6,429 bases of DNA from Bacillota bacterium (lineage in GTDB: Bacteria > Vulcanimicrobiota > JAMDEM01). The stretch is from positions 1-6,429 of the forward strand of contig JAMDEM010000025.1 in NCBI GenBank assembly GCA_023486985.1, read 5' to 3'. The notes beneath the pieces are model-generated. The model searched no databases, was not told the origin of the DNA, and was given only the letters and a program-made list of their open reading frames with translations. Shown one piece after another: positions 5,899-6,429 of this stretch. The translations under genes and the position numbers were made by a program. Position 1 is the first letter of the stretch. Each line of letters opens with the position of its first letter.

Positions 5899-6291
5899 AT
5901 GACGTCAAAGAAAAAGATACTTCTGGTTGAAGATGAGCCAAGCCTCAGGCAGCTTGTTACTATAAGCCTTAAATCGAAAGAAATGTTTGAACTGATTACT
6001 GCTAAAAACGGGCGTGAAGCTCTGGAACTTGCTTCAAAAGAAAAGCCGGACCTTGTTCTTCTTGATGTTATAATGCCCCAGATGAGCGGCTATGATGTTA
6101 TGCGCGAGCTCAAAAAAAATCCTGAAACTGCTTCTATCCCGGTTGTTTTTATGTCTGCCTGTTTTAGGAGCGAAGACTCTGATGAAGGATTGAAGATGGG
6201 TGCAGTGGCACATATATGCAAGCCCTTTGACCCTCGAAAGCTTGGAGAAGAGATTTCAAAAATTTTTCAAAAAATAAATTTGAGTTCTTAG
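5899..6291 (+). CDS. Single-domain response regulator (CheY-like receiver)
   Basis: This is a stand-alone phosphoryl-acceptor domain of 130 residues with no output domain, likely a CheY-like messenger or phosphate sink for the CheA or kinase-like protein of this locus. The receiver spans residues about 5-125: acidic pocket E11/D12 in ILLVEDE, phospho-acceptor D56 in LVLLDVIMPQMSG, switch Ser S86 in VVFMSA, and conserved K108-P109 in HICKPFDP. All key positions are present, so it should be phosphorylatable. ATG 5899 is chosen because AGAAGG (5884-5889) lies 9 bases upstream and the start gives a normal receiver N-terminus (MTSKKKILLVED). A longer reading from 5851 would overlap the upstream gene and add a basic tail with no family support. 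It follows the interrupted gene by 4 bases, suggesting translational coupling. A cheY symbol is not given because flagellar function is not shown. Confidence 0.93.
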   Translation: MTSKKKILLVEDEPSLRQLVTISLKSKEMFELITAKNGREALELASKEKPDLVLLDVIMPQMSGYDVMRELKKNPETASIPVVFMSACFRSEDSDEGLKMGAVAHICKPFDPRKLGEEISKIFQKINLSS

Positions 6292-6297
6292 CTCTTT

Positions 6298-6352
6298 CTT
6301 TCTTCCCTCCCATAACCCTCTCCCCGGTAGAAGGTTATGGGAGGGAAGAAAG
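6298..6352. repeat. 20-bp perfect inverted repeat (long hairpin) after the receiver gene
   Basis: The arms 6298-6317 (CTTTCTTCCC...ATAACC) and 6333-6352 (GGTTAT...GGGAAGAAAG) are perfect reverse complements around a 15-base loop, starting 6 bases after the TAG stop. No T-tract follows directly; TTTTT occurs only at 6374-6378. The flank GGGTTGGGGCGAGGG (6352-6366) is also a loose reverse complement of the left arm and loop region, giving a nested quasi-palindrome. The pyrimidine-rich left and purine-rich right halves resemble intergenic repeat units seen in other bacteria (recall, not verified). It could serve as a 3' mRNA stabiliser or terminator. Confidence 0.75.
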
Positions 6353-6363
6353 GGTTGGGGCGA

Positions 6364-6369
6364 GGGAGG
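6364..6369 (+). promoter_or_regulatory. Ribosome binding site of the right-edge gene (supports TTG start)
   Basis: GGGAGG lies 7 bases before the TTG at 6377 and 11 bases before the ATG at 6381. The ATG frame ends after four codons (TGA at 6393-6395), whereas the TTG frame stays open to the window edge, so the site most likely serves the TTG. Confidence 0.55.
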
Positions 6370-6376
6370 TATATTT

Positions 6377-6429
6377 TTGAATGATCCAAAGCTGATACAA
6401 TTTGGACAGACTCTAATTGATGCTGAGAT
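6377..6429 (+). CDS. Start of an unidentified gene, cut by the right edge
   Basis: An open frame begins at TTG 6377 behind a good GGGAGG site and reads (M)NDPKLIQFGQTLIDAE to the window end. Only 17 complete codons are visible, too few to recognise a family. The amphipathic, non-hydrophobic start argues against a signal peptide. It follows the receiver gene by 85 bases on the same strand and could be the next component of the signalling locus, but nothing in the visible part shows this. Confidence 0.45.
   Translation, partial: MNDPKLIQFGQTLIDAE

Noticed and set aside
5327..5941. 204-codon reverse-strand reading frame across the kinase, receiver and next gene start
   Set aside because: Its translation is Ser/Phe-rich, typical of an antisense shadow of Lys/Glu-rich genes. 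The + strand encodes clear receiver motifs across the same bases.

Overview
The window is a chemosensory (Che-like) signalling locus, with every gene on the + strand. It reads from a methyl-accepting chemotaxis protein cut by the left edge, through a 1003-residue hybrid CheA, a stand-alone CheW, a histidine-kinase-like gene with a broken C-terminal receiver domain and a single-domain receiver, to the first codons of another gene cut by the right edge. There are no rRNA, tRNA, transposase or CRISPR features. Codon use and base composition look uniform, with many AAA, GAA and ATA codons and moderate GC. Nothing places the organism firmly. The CheA-receiver hybrid and the short palindromic spacer elements suit a Gram-negative or candidate-phylum bacterium of the kind common in environmental genomes, but that is inference only.

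Layout: 1-1143 MCP C-terminal part (two HAMP units and signalling hairpin). 1143-4154 CheA (Hpt, P2-like, second Hpt, P3, ATPase, CheW-like, receiver), sharing one base with the MCP. 4155-4205 spacer with a small perfect hairpin and a strong ribosome binding site. 4206-4652 CheW. 4653-4772 AT-rich spacer holding a palindromic element of a type scattered through many bacterial genomes, a T-tract and possible promoter elements. 4773-5609 kinase-like protein with a degenerate ATP-binding site. 5610-5894 the rest of its receiver, beyond an in-frame TAA. 5899-6291 single-domain receiver. 6292-6376 spacer with a 20-bp perfect hairpin. 6377-end the start of a new gene, probably from TTG.

As a system, the MCP would control CheA through CheW. 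CheA could autophosphorylate and pass phosphate from either of two Hpt histidines to its own receiver, the downstream single-domain receiver, or other regulators. No CheR, CheB or output domain (GGDEF, DNA-binding, flagellar) is visible, so the output is unknown. It could be motility, type IV pili or another cell behaviour, as in the Frz and Wsp systems, which also use CheA-receiver hybrids.

The most striking signal is a perfect 27-bp inverted repeat (5587-5613 and 5724-5750) inside the receiver domain of the kinase-like gene. The right arm encodes normal receiver sequence. The left arm is its reverse complement, sits where the start of helix alpha-2 should be, and carries the TAA that ends the reading frame. 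It looks like a local template-switch event or an assembly or library artefact, and it splits one gene into two reading frames.
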